This document shows, piece after piece, positions 27,389-36,303 of a DNA stretch of 64,000 bases. Within the stretch, counting starts at the first letter, position 1, and every line of letters starts with the position of its first letter. The translations under genes were made by a program, and so were the position numbers. This DNA is from Bacteroidota bacterium (lineage in GTDB: Bacteria; Bacteroidota; Bacteroidia; Bacteroidales; WCHB1-69): assembly GCA_022708105.1 (NCBI GenBank), contig JAKIZI010000006.1:1-64000 (forward strand). The letters are read 5' to 3'. The notes under the pieces are model-generated. The model was not told the DNA's origin. It made no database searches and saw nothing but the letters and a program-made list of their open reading frames with translations.

Positions 27389-28783
27389 TTATAAATGGAT
27401 CACTTCGCCGTATGCGGCAGCAGTGGCTTCCATAATCGTCTCAGAGAGTGTCGGATGCGGATGTACCGATTTTAAAACATCATGTCCTGAAGCTTTCTTT
27501 GTTCTGGCAACTACCACTCCGGCAATCATTTCGGTAACATTGTCCCCTATCAGGTGACAGCCGAGCCACGCTCCGGTCTGCTTGTCAAAAATCACTTTTG
27601 CCATACCATCTCGGTTTCCGGATGCTGTAGCCTTTCCTGAAGCTGTAAATGGAAATTTTCCGACCAAAATTTCTTTTCCTTGCGCCAAAGCAGCCTTTTC
27701 CGTTAATCCTACCGATGCAATTTCGGGAGAGGTATAGGTACAACCCGGAATATTTCCGTAATCCATAGGCTGAACTTCTAATCCTGCAATCTTTTCCACA
27801 CAAATTATAGCTTCTCTGGAAGCCACATGTGCCAACGCCGGGCCATGTACAATATCTCCTATCGCATATATTCCTTCACAATTTGTTCGATAAAATTCAT
27901 CTACCACAATTTTATTTTTCTCCACCGCAATGCCAGATTCTTCCAATCCGATATTTTCAATATTGGGTGCTATACCGACTGCCGAAAGGACAATTTCAGT
28001 TTCAACACAAATCTCATTTCCCTTACCATCTTTGATATGGACGATGCATTTTTCTTCATTCTTTTCCACATTTTCCACTGTAGAAGAGGTCATCACTTTA
28101 ATTCCGATTTTCCGGAAAGCACGTTCTAAATGTCTGGATATTTCTTCATCTTCCACCGGCACTAAATTGGGCATAAATTCCACCAAAACAACCTGAACTC
28201 CCATAGACGCATAAAAATAGGCAAATTCACTTCCGATAGCTCCGGAGCCAACAACTACCATCGAAGCCGGCAATTTTTCCAATGTCAATGCTTCTCTGTA
28301 TCCGATTATTTTTTTCCCATCCTGTTTGATGTGTGGCAACTCTCGGGAACGTGCACCCGTAGCAAGTATTATGTGTGCTGCCTCATAAATATCTTTGTTT
28401 CCCTCATTATTTGTAACTTCTACTTGATTTTTTTTCAAAATCTTCCCAAATCCGTTAATGACGTCAATTTTATTTTTTTTCATCAAAAATTGCACTCCAC
28501 TACTCATTTGGGCTGCAATAGATCTGCTTCGATTTACGATGGCAGTAAAGTCAGGGGTTGCCTCTCCCATTACTTTTACCCCATATTGTTCGGCTTGTTT
28601 CACATATTTCAACACTTGCGCTGATTTAAGCAATGCTTTAGTCGGAATACATCCCCAATTTAAGCAAATTCCACCTAATTCACTTCGTTCAATAACCGCA
28701 ACTTTAAATCCGAGTTGACTGGAACGAATAGCAGCCACATAGCCACCGGGACCGCTTCCAATTACAATTACATCATATTTCAT
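27389..28783 (-). CDS. lpdA: Dihydrolipoyl dehydrogenase (E3)
   Basis: A 464-residue FAD-dependent oxidoreductase that reoxidises dihydrolipoamide in 2-oxo acid dehydrogenase or glycine-cleavage complexes. The FAD loop GSGPGGYVAAIR is at the N-terminus; the redox pair is Cys40/Cys45 in GGICLNWGCIP; the NAD loop is VVGSGAIGSEFAYF; the C-terminal catalytic His lies in VHPHPTLSE. No E1 or E2 gene is nearby, so the partner complex cannot be told. It has its own divergent promoter towards the TonB-like gene. Confidence 0.97.
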   Translation of the reverse strand: MKYDVIVIGSGPGGYVAAIRSSQLGFKVAVIERSELGGICLNWGCIPTKALLKSAQVLKYVKQAEQYGVKVMGEATPDFTAIVNRSRSIAAQMSSGVQFLMKKNKIDVINGFGKILKKNQVEVTNNEGNKDIYEAAHIILATGARSRELPHIKQDGKKIIGYREALTLEKLPASMVVVGSGAIGSEFAYFYASMGVQVVLVEFMPNLVPVEDEEISRHLERAFRKIGIKVMTSSTVENVEKNEEKCIVHIKDGKGNEICVETEIVLSAVGIAPNIENIGLEESGIAVEKNKIVVDEFYRTNCEGIYAIGDIVHGPALAHVASREAIICVEKIAGLEVQPMDYGNIPGCTYTSPEIASVGLTEKAALAQGKEILVGKFPFTASGKATASGNRDGMAKVIFDKQTGAWLGCHLIGDNVTEMIAGVVVARTKKASGHDVLKSVHPHPTLSETIMEATAAAYGEVIHL

Positions 28784-28865
28784 ATCATTTAAATTTAAAT
28801 TATTTCACTTAAGCTGAGCAACATCTATAATAACTTCATCGTCTTACTTTTAACTCAATTTCGCG

Positions 28866-28874
28866 GCAAACATA
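28866..28874 (-). promoter_or_regulatory. Promoter -7 element (TATGTTTGC) for lpdA
   Basis: The minus strand reads TATGTTTGC 82 bases before the lpdA ATG, matching TAnnTTTG. Confidence 0.45.
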
Positions 28875-28926
28875 AGCAAAAAATTATTTTCTCTGAAATT
28901 TATATTCACTTCAATATAATTTTTAT

Positions 28927-28935
28927 TATTTTTGC
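28927..28935 (+). promoter_or_regulatory. Promoter -7 element (TATTTTTGC) for the TonB-like gene
   Basis: TATTTTTGC matches TAnnTTTG, 43 bases before the ATG at 28979. Confidence 0.5.
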
Positions 28936-28978
28936 ATCGTTGTAAATATATACAATATTTTGTAATAAATTATTAGCC

Positions 28979-29665
28979 ATGATCGAAAAGAAATCATCCA
29001 AAGGGGATCTTGAAAGCAAAAAAAGGACTTTTATCCTTATCGGATTAGTCGTAGTTTTGGCACTTGTGTATGCCGGATTCGAGCTATTCGCAACACAAGA
29101 TCGAGACGACTTCGTTTATGAAGCCGAAGAAGAGGCCATTATCATTGAAGATAATGTAATTGCCACGGATAAAACTCCGCCCCCTCCTCCTGAACCACCT
29201 CAGCAACAACAACAAGACGTTGTTCTTAAAATTGTAAGCGACCAAGTGAAGGTTACAACAAATATTTCCTTTGCGGTTGATTTTAATGAAGATGAGGAAC
29301 TTGAAGATTATGGTAAGATTGAGATTATAGAAGAACCTATTGACGACACTCCGCCCGTGCGTTTTGCCCAACAAATGCCGGAATTTATCGGAGGAATAGA
29401 ATCATTATACGAATTTCTGCAAAAGAATTTGGAATATCCTCAATCCGCTCGTGAAAATAATATTCAAGGAACCGTTTTGATAGAATTTGTTGTTGAAAGA
29501 GACGGAAGCGTTTCCAACGTAAGAGTTGCCGCTCCACTCTTCCCTGCATGCGACCAAGAAGCTGCTCGCGTTGTGCAAAAATTACCAAAATGGAAACCCG
29601 GTATGCATAATAATAAACCGGTTCGTGTTTATTACAACCTACCTATCAAATTTACTTTCAACTAA
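28979..29665 (+). CDS. TonB-family energy transducer
   Basis: A 228-residue protein anchored in the inner membrane by one helix (about 17-37, TFILIGLVVVLALVYAGFEL). A Pro-rich periplasmic stretch (PPPPPEPPQQQQQ, about 66-78) follows, then the C-terminal TonB domain (about 145-228, with YPQSARENNIQGTVLIEFVVERDGSV and KWKPGMHNNKPVRVYYNLPI). Such proteins couple the proton-motive force, with ExbB/ExbD, to outer-membrane transporters; no exbBD or TonB-dependent receptor is adjacent. It is a single-gene unit with promoter and terminator. Confidence 0.93.
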   Translation: MIEKKSSKGDLESKKRTFILIGLVVVLALVYAGFELFATQDRDDFVYEAEEEAIIIEDNVIATDKTPPPPPEPPQQQQQDVVLKIVSDQVKVTTNISFAVDFNEDEELEDYGKIEIIEEPIDDTPPVRFAQQMPEFIGGIESLYEFLQKNLEYPQSARENNIQGTVLIEFVVERDGSVSNVRVAAPLFPACDQEAARVVQKLPKWKPGMHNNKPVRVYYNLPIKFTFN

Positions 29666-29684
29666 AATATTCATTTTTTTGAAT

Positions 29685-29718
29685 AAAAAAGGGAGTGTTC
29701 ACAAACATTCCCTTTTTT
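29685..29718 (+). terminator. Rho-independent terminator after the TonB-like gene
   Basis: AAAAAAGGGAGTGTT pairs with AACATTCCCTTTTTT (one G-T pair) around a short loop, with flanking A and T runs. It could act in both directions. Confidence 0.8.
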
Positions 29719-29788
29719 ATTCTTCTCTTTTTATCTTAAATTAATTTAAAAATAATTTTAAATTAATGTTAATTAATTCATTTTTTTT

Positions 29789-29796
29789 TATATTTG
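29789..29796 (+). promoter_or_regulatory. Promoter -7 element (TATATTTG) for the outer-membrane pair
   Basis: TATATTTG matches TAnnTTTG, 25 bases before the ATG at 29822. Confidence 0.45.
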
Positions 29797-29821
29797 TATT
29801 TAGAATTACAAATATGATAAA

Positions 29822-30640
29822 ATGAACACTTCCCTTACTCTATTGGCAATTTTATTATTAATAACACCTCTTCTGAATGGTCAAAAAGAGAAACAATCTC
29901 CGGAGAGTACTCTTCTTCAACATCAACTCCACGACCTCTATCAATTGGAAGATAATCAAACCAATTTTTCAGGAACTCTTTTTTTAAGCAAATCCTATCT
30001 TCGATGTTCTGCAAATAATCGTTTTCTTTTAAAGGAACTCATGACTAAAGAAATCAGTGCAGTTGCAATTTATCATCAAAATGCATTTCAATTAATAGTC
30101 GAACATTTTGGTTTTCGTGAATATGGAGAACTTCAAATTGGAATGGGATACGGACGTTTATTTGGGAAAAAATTCGCTATAGGAATGCAATTTCAATATC
30201 TTTTCAATCATGCCAGCCGACACCCTTCCATCCACTCGATTACTTTTGATATTTCAGCTTCGTATAAAATAAATAACCGTATTTGTATGGGATTCTCGAT
30301 CTATAATCCCGCCCGTTTGAAACGAGGAATATCAGGTAAAGAGAATCCGTATTTGCCTTTGATTTTCAGAATAGATTTTTATTATGAGATGAATAAAAAA
30401 TTATTTCTATATTCAAATATAGAAAAAGAACTATTCACATACTTTCGTATTTGTTGCGGAAGTTCATACTCTATTGGAAAAAATATTTCTCTTTTGGTTG
30501 GTTTTTGTCTCCCTAATCCCGAATTATACGGCGGAATTCGATTAATGTGGAAATATATTCATTTAGATATATGCTCTGCTTTTGACTTCAAAATTGGTTT
30601 TTCTCCTTCCCTATCTCTTATAATTCCATTTTCTTTATGA
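29822..30640 (+). CDS. Unrecognised exported protein, probable outer-membrane beta-barrel
   Basis: A 272-residue protein that I do not recognise. The N-terminus (residues about 1-20, ending LLNGQ) looks like a signal peptide. The rest shows alternating aromatic/hydrophobic strands with short turns, for example GELQIGMGYGRLFGKKFAIGMQFQYLF, as in barrel proteins, and ends with hydrophobic SLSLIIPFSL, a typical last strand. Its stop overlaps the next gene's start by 4 bases (ATGA), so it almost certainly works with the helix-hairpin-helix barrel protein. Confidence 0.65.
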   Translation: MNTSLTLLAILLLITPLLNGQKEKQSPESTLLQHQLHDLYQLEDNQTNFSGTLFLSKSYLRCSANNRFLLKELMTKEISAVAIYHQNAFQLIVEHFGFREYGELQIGMGYGRLFGKKFAIGMQFQYLFNHASRHPSIHSITFDISASYKINNRICMGFSIYNPARLKRGISGKENPYLPLIFRIDFYYEMNKKLFLYSNIEKELFTYFRICCGSSYSIGKNISLLVGFCLPNPELYGGIRLMWKYIHLDICSAFDFKIGFSPSLSLIIPFSL

Positions 30641-32682
30641 AAAAATTACTCTTCCTTATTATTTCTATTCCGATTTTTGTTGCAGCGCAAACCGATAGTT
30701 TATTGAAAAAATATGAAAGTTTAAATCAAAATATTTATGAAAGTCTGGAGAATTATATTGAAAATCAGGATGATGAAGTTGATATATCCGAAGAAATTCC
30801 GGAATATCTTTTAACTTCAGAAGATAAAATTGATATTAATAATTTACCGCCGGAGATTGGTTTTTCTGTATTAAAATTAACTGATTATCAATACTATCAA
30901 TTACAATTATATATTGATAATTATGGGGAACTCGTATCTCTTTATGAATTATATGCGATTGAAGGATTTTCACGTAACGATGTAGACAGAATAATCCCCC
31001 ATTTAATTTTATCTCCGGTTAAAAAAGAGAGACGAAGTGCCAAAGAATTTATGAAGTTAACAAAACACCGACTCGTATTGCGATATGATCAAGTTCTGGA
31101 AAAACAAGCAGGATATTTGGAAAATACAAATAATAAATACCTTGGGACTCCCATGCGCTTACTCTTTCGGTATCAAGCAAACCATCCTTTTTTTTCAATA
31201 GGAATTTCAGGAGAAAAAGATGCGGGAGAAGAATTTTTCAAAGGAAGGCAAAAACGAGGATTTGATTTTTACGCTTTTCATATTTGTATTAAAGAGATTG
31301 GAATAGTAAAAAAAATTGTTTTAGGAGATTATAGATTAAATTACGGACAAGGATTGGTTTTAGGAAGCGGATTCGGTACGGGGAAAGGAAGCGGAGCTGC
31401 TCAAATCCGAAAATTTTCAACGGGAATAAGCGCTGTAACTCCCTTAAATGAAAGTCAGTTTTTTCGTGGCGGAGCAATTGAATTGGGAAATGCTACGTAC
31501 AAAGGAGCATTATTTTACGGATACCGATTTTACGACGGAACTCTTGATTCGATTGACAATAAAGAAATTTTCAGAAATAGTTTAACGGTTAATGGGTATC
31601 ATAGAACTGAGAAAGAAATTTTAAAACGACATTCTCTGTTTAGTCGCAACTACGGATTTAATTTTCAACTCAATAAAAGACTTTTTCGCATTGGAATTAC
31701 TGCTTTCAAAACCGATTATTCAAAACCGGTGTCACATTCTCAAGCACTATATAAAAAATACGATTTTAAGGGAATGAGCAGCTATAATTTAGAGATTGAC
31801 CACCAAATTATTTTAGCTAAAAGTATTCTTTTCGGAGAAATAGCCATGAGTAAGGGTTTTAATTTGGCCATATTGGAAGGTTTAATTACAGAAGTGGATC
31901 CTCGCTGTAAACTTGCCATATTATTAAGATATTATGATAAAAAATATATTGCCTTTGAAAGTGCTGCGTTTGGTGGAACAAAACCGAATAAGAACGAACT
32001 CGGACTATACTTGGCTTCTGATATCATTCTCGGTCGAAAAACAGAATTGACTGCTTATTGTGATATCTATCATAATCCGTGGCTGAAATATCAGATCGAT
32101 TTTCCTTCTTTCGGGTATGAAGTTGGCTTGAAAACGACTTCTTCGATATCAAAAAATAGTAAAATCATTTTTCGATATCAATTCAAAAAAAATGAAAAGA
32201 ATTATGGGTCAGATTATTATAATATTATCCGAACGAATCATAAGCATCAATTCAGGGCTGCAATTACCTCTATAATATTCAATATCATCACATTAAAAAC
32301 AGAAGTCGATTATATATTAACCACGAATACAATCAATTCATCTATTGGAAACGGACTTTTGCTTATTCAAGATATTGATTTAGAAATCAGTAAAATCGGT
32401 ATGAAAATTAAAGGAAGGTTTGCTCTATTTGACACAGATAGTTACGAAGAACGCATCTATGCTTATGAAAAAGACCTATTATTTACTTTTAGCAGTAATG
32501 CTTATTTCGGAAAGGGATGTCGCGGATATTTAATTTTCCAATATGATTATCAATTCTTTAAATTACAGATCAGATTTTCTCAAACGTTTTACGCCAACCG
32601 AAAAACTATTGGAAGTGGTCTGAATGAAATAGTAGGTTCGCGCAAAAGTGATTTAAAGGCACTGCTCTATTTCACATTTTAG
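30637..32682 (+). CDS. Helix-hairpin-helix domain fused to an outer-membrane beta-barrel
   Basis: A 681-residue exported protein; the signal peptide ends near AAQ at 16-18. Residues about 60-125 resemble tandem ComEA-like helix-hairpin-helix motifs (EDKIDINNLPPE, then YGELVSLYELYAIEGFSRNDVDRIIPHL). The remaining ~550 residues are a long run of amphipathic strands ending in ALLYFTF, a typical barrel C-terminus. ComEA HHH domains bind double-stranded DNA in the periplasm during uptake; here the domain is covalently joined to a barrel. DNA handling is inference: HHH motifs can also bind protein. The preceding overlapping gene is probably its partner. Confidence 0.75.
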   Translation: MKKLLFLIISIPIFVAAQTDSLLKKYESLNQNIYESLENYIENQDDEVDISEEIPEYLLTSEDKIDINNLPPEIGFSVLKLTDYQYYQLQLYIDNYGELVSLYELYAIEGFSRNDVDRIIPHLILSPVKKERRSAKEFMKLTKHRLVLRYDQVLEKQAGYLENTNNKYLGTPMRLLFRYQANHPFFSIGISGEKDAGEEFFKGRQKRGFDFYAFHICIKEIGIVKKIVLGDYRLNYGQGLVLGSGFGTGKGSGAAQIRKFSTGISAVTPLNESQFFRGGAIELGNATYKGALFYGYRFYDGTLDSIDNKEIFRNSLTVNGYHRTEKEILKRHSLFSRNYGFNFQLNKRLFRIGITAFKTDYSKPVSHSQALYKKYDFKGMSSYNLEIDHQIILAKSILFGEIAMSKGFNLAILEGLITEVDPRCKLAILLRYYDKKYIAFESAAFGGTKPNKNELGLYLASDIILGRKTELTAYCDIYHNPWLKYQIDFPSFGYEVGLKTTSSISKNSKIIFRYQFKKNEKNYGSDYYNIIRTNHKHQFRAAITSIIFNIITLKTEVDYILTTNTINSSIGNGLLLIQDIDLEISKIGMKIKGRFALFDTDSYEERIYAYEKDLLFTFSSNAYFGKGCRGYLIFQYDYQFFKLQIRFSQTFYANRKTIGSGLNEIVGSRKSDLKALLYFTF

Positions 32683-32687
32683 TATAA

Positions 32688-32717
32688 TATTTTGAGGAAA
32701 AAATCGTTATTTTGAGG
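32688..32717 (+). repeat. Two direct repeats of TATTTTGAGG, 20 bases apart
   Basis: TATTTTGAGG occurs at 32688-32697 and again at 32708-32717, a spacing of two helical turns, 46 bases before the dipeptidase gene. It could be a pair of operator half-sites. The repeats are not a TAnnTTTG promoter match (one T short). Confidence 0.4.
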
Positions 32718-32762
32718 CCTTTATAGTTATTTTTTATCAACAAAAGACCAACAATAGCGATT

Positions 32763-34352
32763 ATGAAAAAAACAACAATTTTTACACTTTTTCTATTATT
32801 ATATATATGGGGATACAGCCAACCTGAAGTCTCCGGAGATTGGATGGAATGCACTTCCGTAACTATTGGGAAAAAAGCATCTGCAGATGGTTCTGTCATG
32901 ACCTCCCACACAGATGACAGTCATCGGACACGCACAGATATTTCAGTAGTTCCGGCACAAGATCATGCAAAAGGAAGTACACAAAAAATATATAAAAGAG
33001 TGAATGCCAAACAAGAGCCCGGAAAAATGGCAAGATATGAAATGATTGAAGTGGGTGAAATTCCCCAAGTAGCACACACCTATCAATTTTTGAATTCCGC
33101 CTATCCTTGCTTAAATGAAAAACAATTGGCCATCGGAGAATCAACTTTTGGGGGTCGGCCGGAATTACGCTCCGACAGTGGATTAATTGATTGTTCTTCC
33201 TTGTGTATGCTTATATTGCAACGATGTTCTACTGCACGGCAAGCCATCCAAGTGAGCGGAGAACTCTTAAAAAAATATGGGTGGAATGATTCTGGAGAGT
33301 GTTTGACCATTGCCGACAAAAATGAAGTTTGGCACTTGGAGATTGTAGGACCCGGGAAAGGGAAAATCGGTGCTGTTTGGGCAGCACAACGTGTTCCTGA
33401 TGAGCATATTGCGGTAAACGCCAACGCATCAACCATACTTGAAATCGATACAAAAAATAAAGATTATTTCATGTATTCTGATAATGTTTTTTCGGTAGCC
33501 GAAGAAAACGGTTGGTATGATAAAACAAAAGGCACATTTAGATTTGCATACGCCTATGCTCCTGAAAGCAGAGCGATGCTTGCTTGCAGACGAAGAGAAT
33601 GGCGGGTTTTTGACTTATTGGCTCCCTCACTTAAGTTAGATCCAAATTCAGAAAACTATCCATTTTCTGTAAAACCGGACTCATTAGTATCATTAGATGA
33701 TATGGTTCGTATTTTCAAAGATTACTATGAAGGCACTGAATTTGATATGCGGAAAAATCTTACGGTAACGGACAAAAACGGAAAAACCGTAATTTCTCCC
33801 TTGGCAAATCCGTTTATGAAAGCAGACGAATTGAAATTACATAAAATAAACGGAGGGTGGCACTGGCGTGGAGAACGGTCAATTGCGGTTCATTTTACCG
33901 TTTACGCGACCATCATTCAATGTCGCGACTTCCTTCCTGATGAAGTAGGCGGATTATGTTGGTTTGCTTTAGACAATGTCGCCTCATCTGTTTATATTCC
34001 TATTTATGGCTCTGTTACAGATCTTCCGGAAACATATAAAACCTGCGGACGCTTAACCGGCTTCAGTCCCAAATCTGCCTGGTGGGCGTTTAACCGATTG
34101 GGAACGATAACCGCCAAAAGATGGGGCGATATGCATCAAATCGTGGATGAAGTTTGGAACCCCATGCAACATTCTTTCTTTGCCAACCAACCTACTATTG
34201 AAAATAAAGCCCTTAATTTGATGGAGAAAGAAGGGGAAAATGCTGCTGTTGAATTCTTAACCCGCTATACCAATAATTGTGGACAAGATGCCGTTTCAAA
34301 AGCTTGGGAAACCGGAGATTATCTATGGACAACCTTTGATGGTCTATGGTAA
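32763..34352 (+). CDS. Secreted dipeptidase, peptidase family C69
   Basis: A 529-residue N-terminal-nucleophile hydrolase related to PepD, cleaving dipeptides. A hydrophobic leader (about 1-19, ending GYSQ) suggests export. The probable nucleophile is Cys30 in MECTSVTIGKKASADGS, followed by the family TSHTDDS segment. Further landmarks are GESTFGG, WHLEIVGPGKGKIGAVWAAQRVPD and, near the end, NNCGQDAVSKAW. The size matches exported Bacteroidota members. It stands alone, between the HHH-barrel gene and the ctp-dnaG-cysS operon, with no clear terminator on either side. Confidence 0.9.
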   Translation: MKKTTIFTLFLLLYIWGYSQPEVSGDWMECTSVTIGKKASADGSVMTSHTDDSHRTRTDISVVPAQDHAKGSTQKIYKRVNAKQEPGKMARYEMIEVGEIPQVAHTYQFLNSAYPCLNEKQLAIGESTFGGRPELRSDSGLIDCSSLCMLILQRCSTARQAIQVSGELLKKYGWNDSGECLTIADKNEVWHLEIVGPGKGKIGAVWAAQRVPDEHIAVNANASTILEIDTKNKDYFMYSDNVFSVAEENGWYDKTKGTFRFAYAYAPESRAMLACRRREWRVFDLLAPSLKLDPNSENYPFSVKPDSLVSLDDMVRIFKDYYEGTEFDMRKNLTVTDKNGKTVISPLANPFMKADELKLHKINGGWHWRGERSIAVHFTVYATIIQCRDFLPDEVGGLCWFALDNVASSVYIPIYGSVTDLPETYKTCGRLTGFSPKSAWWAFNRLGTITAKRWGDMHQIVDEVWNPMQHSFFANQPTIENKALNLMEKEGENAAVEFLTRYTNNCGQDAVSKAWETGDYLWTTFDGLW

Positions 34353-34387
34353 GAGTTTTTTAGCCTTTTATATAAAGAAATTTATTG

Positions 34388-34395
34388 TATTTTTG
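34388..34395 (+). promoter_or_regulatory. Promoter -7 element (TATTTTTG) for the ctp-dnaG-cysS operon
   Basis: TATTTTTG matches TAnnTTTG but leaves a 138-base AT-rich leader to the ATG at 34534; a nearer promoter may exist. Confidence 0.35.
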
Positions 34396-34533
34396 AAATT
34401 CAAAAAAAATATAAATCATTTTTCAAAATATATAAATAATCAAACAAATAGAGAATAATGAAATTTTGAAGAACTCCTGATTGATTCTTTAAGATTTCAT
34501 TACTAACAGAAAACATTATTAAATAGAAATTAT

Positions 34534-36303
34534 ATGAACTATAACAAACTTCACAAAAGAATTTTTATCTCATTCATCATTGTAACATTTGGATTTACCA
34601 ATTTATCATGGGCTCAGAGTCCTTCATATACGCTCCACAACAATAAAATGAATCAATTTTTAAAACAGTTGAATGATCGATATGTTGATACTGTAAACTT
34701 TGATGATTTGGTTGAAAAAGGAGTTGTTGAAATGTTAAAAGAGCTGGATCCACACTCCATTTATATTCCAAAAGAAGATGTTCAGCAAACCAACGAGCCT
34801 TTGCAAGGTTCTTTTGAGGGGATTGGAGTAACTTTCCAACTCATTATGGATACCATCAATGTAATGGAAGTGGTTGTAAACGGACCTTCCGAAAAAGTTG
34901 GAATATTACCCGGAGATAAAATTTTGACTGTTGATAGTTTGACTGCACACGGAAAGCAAATCAATAATAAATGGGTACAATCGCATCTTCGTGGCAAAAA
35001 AGGCACGAAAGTGGCAGTTGCCATCAAAAGAGGATCTAAAATATTAAATTTCACCATTACTCGAGATAAAATCCCCATGAACAGCATTAATATTGCATTT
35101 ATGGTAGACAAGGAAATAGGATATATCAGATTAGAACGATTTTCTCAAACCTCTCCGGAGGAATTCAAGGAAGCCATTGCAAAATTGAAGAAAGAGGGCA
35201 TGAAAAATCTCATCTTCGACTTGCGAGGTAATGGGGGCGGTTATTTAGATGTCGCTTTTAAAATTACAGATGAGTTTATTTCCAAAGATTTGATGATTGT
35301 GTATACCGATAATTTCAGAAAAACCGGACAAGAATTTCGTGCCACAGAAATCGGTGATTTCGAAAACGGAAAACTTATCATCTTAGTAGATGAGGGCTCT
35401 GCTTCTGCCAGCGAAATTGTCTCCGGAGCCATTCAAGATTGGGATCGCGGCATCATTATGGGACGTAGAACATTTGGGAAAGGACTCGTTCAAAAGCCCC
35501 TCTATCTTCCTGACCACTCTATGCTCCGACTTACCATTTCCCATTATTACACCCCTACAGGCAGATGTATCCAAAAACCATATAAAGACGGATTAGATAG
35601 TTATTATAACGAACTGTCAAACAGATACAAACACGGAGAATACTTAACCGCAGACAGCATCTCTTTTCCTGACTCTCTCAAATATACAACTCCAAGAGGA
35701 CGAATTGTGTACGGAGGCGGCGGCATCATGCCCGATATTTTTATCCCCATTGATACAAGCAAGTATTCTTCTCTTTTTAATGAAATGATTAGAAAAGGTA
35801 TTTTTGGAGAATACACAATGAATTATATGGAAAAACATCGTGAAGAGTTGAAAGAAAAATATCCTTCCATCAAATCTTTTAAAAATAATTTTATTGTGGA
35901 TAAAATCCTCTATAATGAGCTTATTGCATACGCAAAAAATAAAGGAATCTCAGATAGTGTTTCTTTTGATTTTGCCCAAAGGGTTAAAAATTTCACCCAA
36001 AGTGAAAAGAAAAAGTTAGATTCATTGTATGCAACACCGGATGCTTTTGATGAAAATAAAGAACAATTTTATGAATTACTTTCCGAATATCTTAAAAAAT
36101 CATACGAAGAGTCTATGAAACTTCGCAACCTTGATAAAGCGCCCGATTTCATAAAAGAATATCTAAAATTTGAAATGGCACGCACTTTGTATGGTTTCGG
36201 ACAAGCATACGAGATTTTCTTGATGAGTGATGATGCTTTCCAACAAGCTTATCATGTAATCCGAAATGATGATTTTTTCAAAAAATTAAAAGTGGATCGA
36301 TAG
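34534..36303 (+). CDS. C-terminal processing peptidase, S41 family
   Basis: A 589-residue periplasmic serine protease with a signal peptide (about 1-27, ending SWAQ). After a helical N-terminal segment comes a PDZ domain (about 95-185, with GSFEGIGVTF and ILPGDKILTVD). The catalytic core follows: FDLRGNGGGYLDV, the SASASE motif at 289-294 with the nucleophile Ser, and Lys316 in RTFGKGLVQ. The ~200-residue C-terminal helical part is typical of Bacteroidota members. Its TAG stop directly abuts the dnaG ATG with no spacer, so the two are co-translated. Confidence 0.95.
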   Translation: MNYNKLHKRIFISFIIVTFGFTNLSWAQSPSYTLHNNKMNQFLKQLNDRYVDTVNFDDLVEKGVVEMLKELDPHSIYIPKEDVQQTNEPLQGSFEGIGVTFQLIMDTINVMEVVVNGPSEKVGILPGDKILTVDSLTAHGKQINNKWVQSHLRGKKGTKVAVAIKRGSKILNFTITRDKIPMNSINIAFMVDKEIGYIRLERFSQTSPEEFKEAIAKLKKEGMKNLIFDLRGNGGGYLDVAFKITDEFISKDLMIVYTDNFRKTGQEFRATEIGDFENGKLIILVDEGSASASEIVSGAIQDWDRGIIMGRRTFGKGLVQKPLYLPDHSMLRLTISHYYTPTGRCIQKPYKDGLDSYYNELSNRYKHGEYLTADSISFPDSLKYTTPRGRIVYGGGGIMPDIFIPIDTSKYSSLFNEMIRKGIFGEYTMNYMEKHREELKEKYPSIKSFKNNFIVDKILYNELIAYAKNKGISDSVSFDFAQRVKNFTQSEKKKLDSLYATPDAFDENKEQFYELLSEYLKKSYEESMKLRNLDKAPDFIKEYLKFEMARTLYGFGQAYEIFLMSDDAFQQAYHVIRNDDFFKKLKVDR

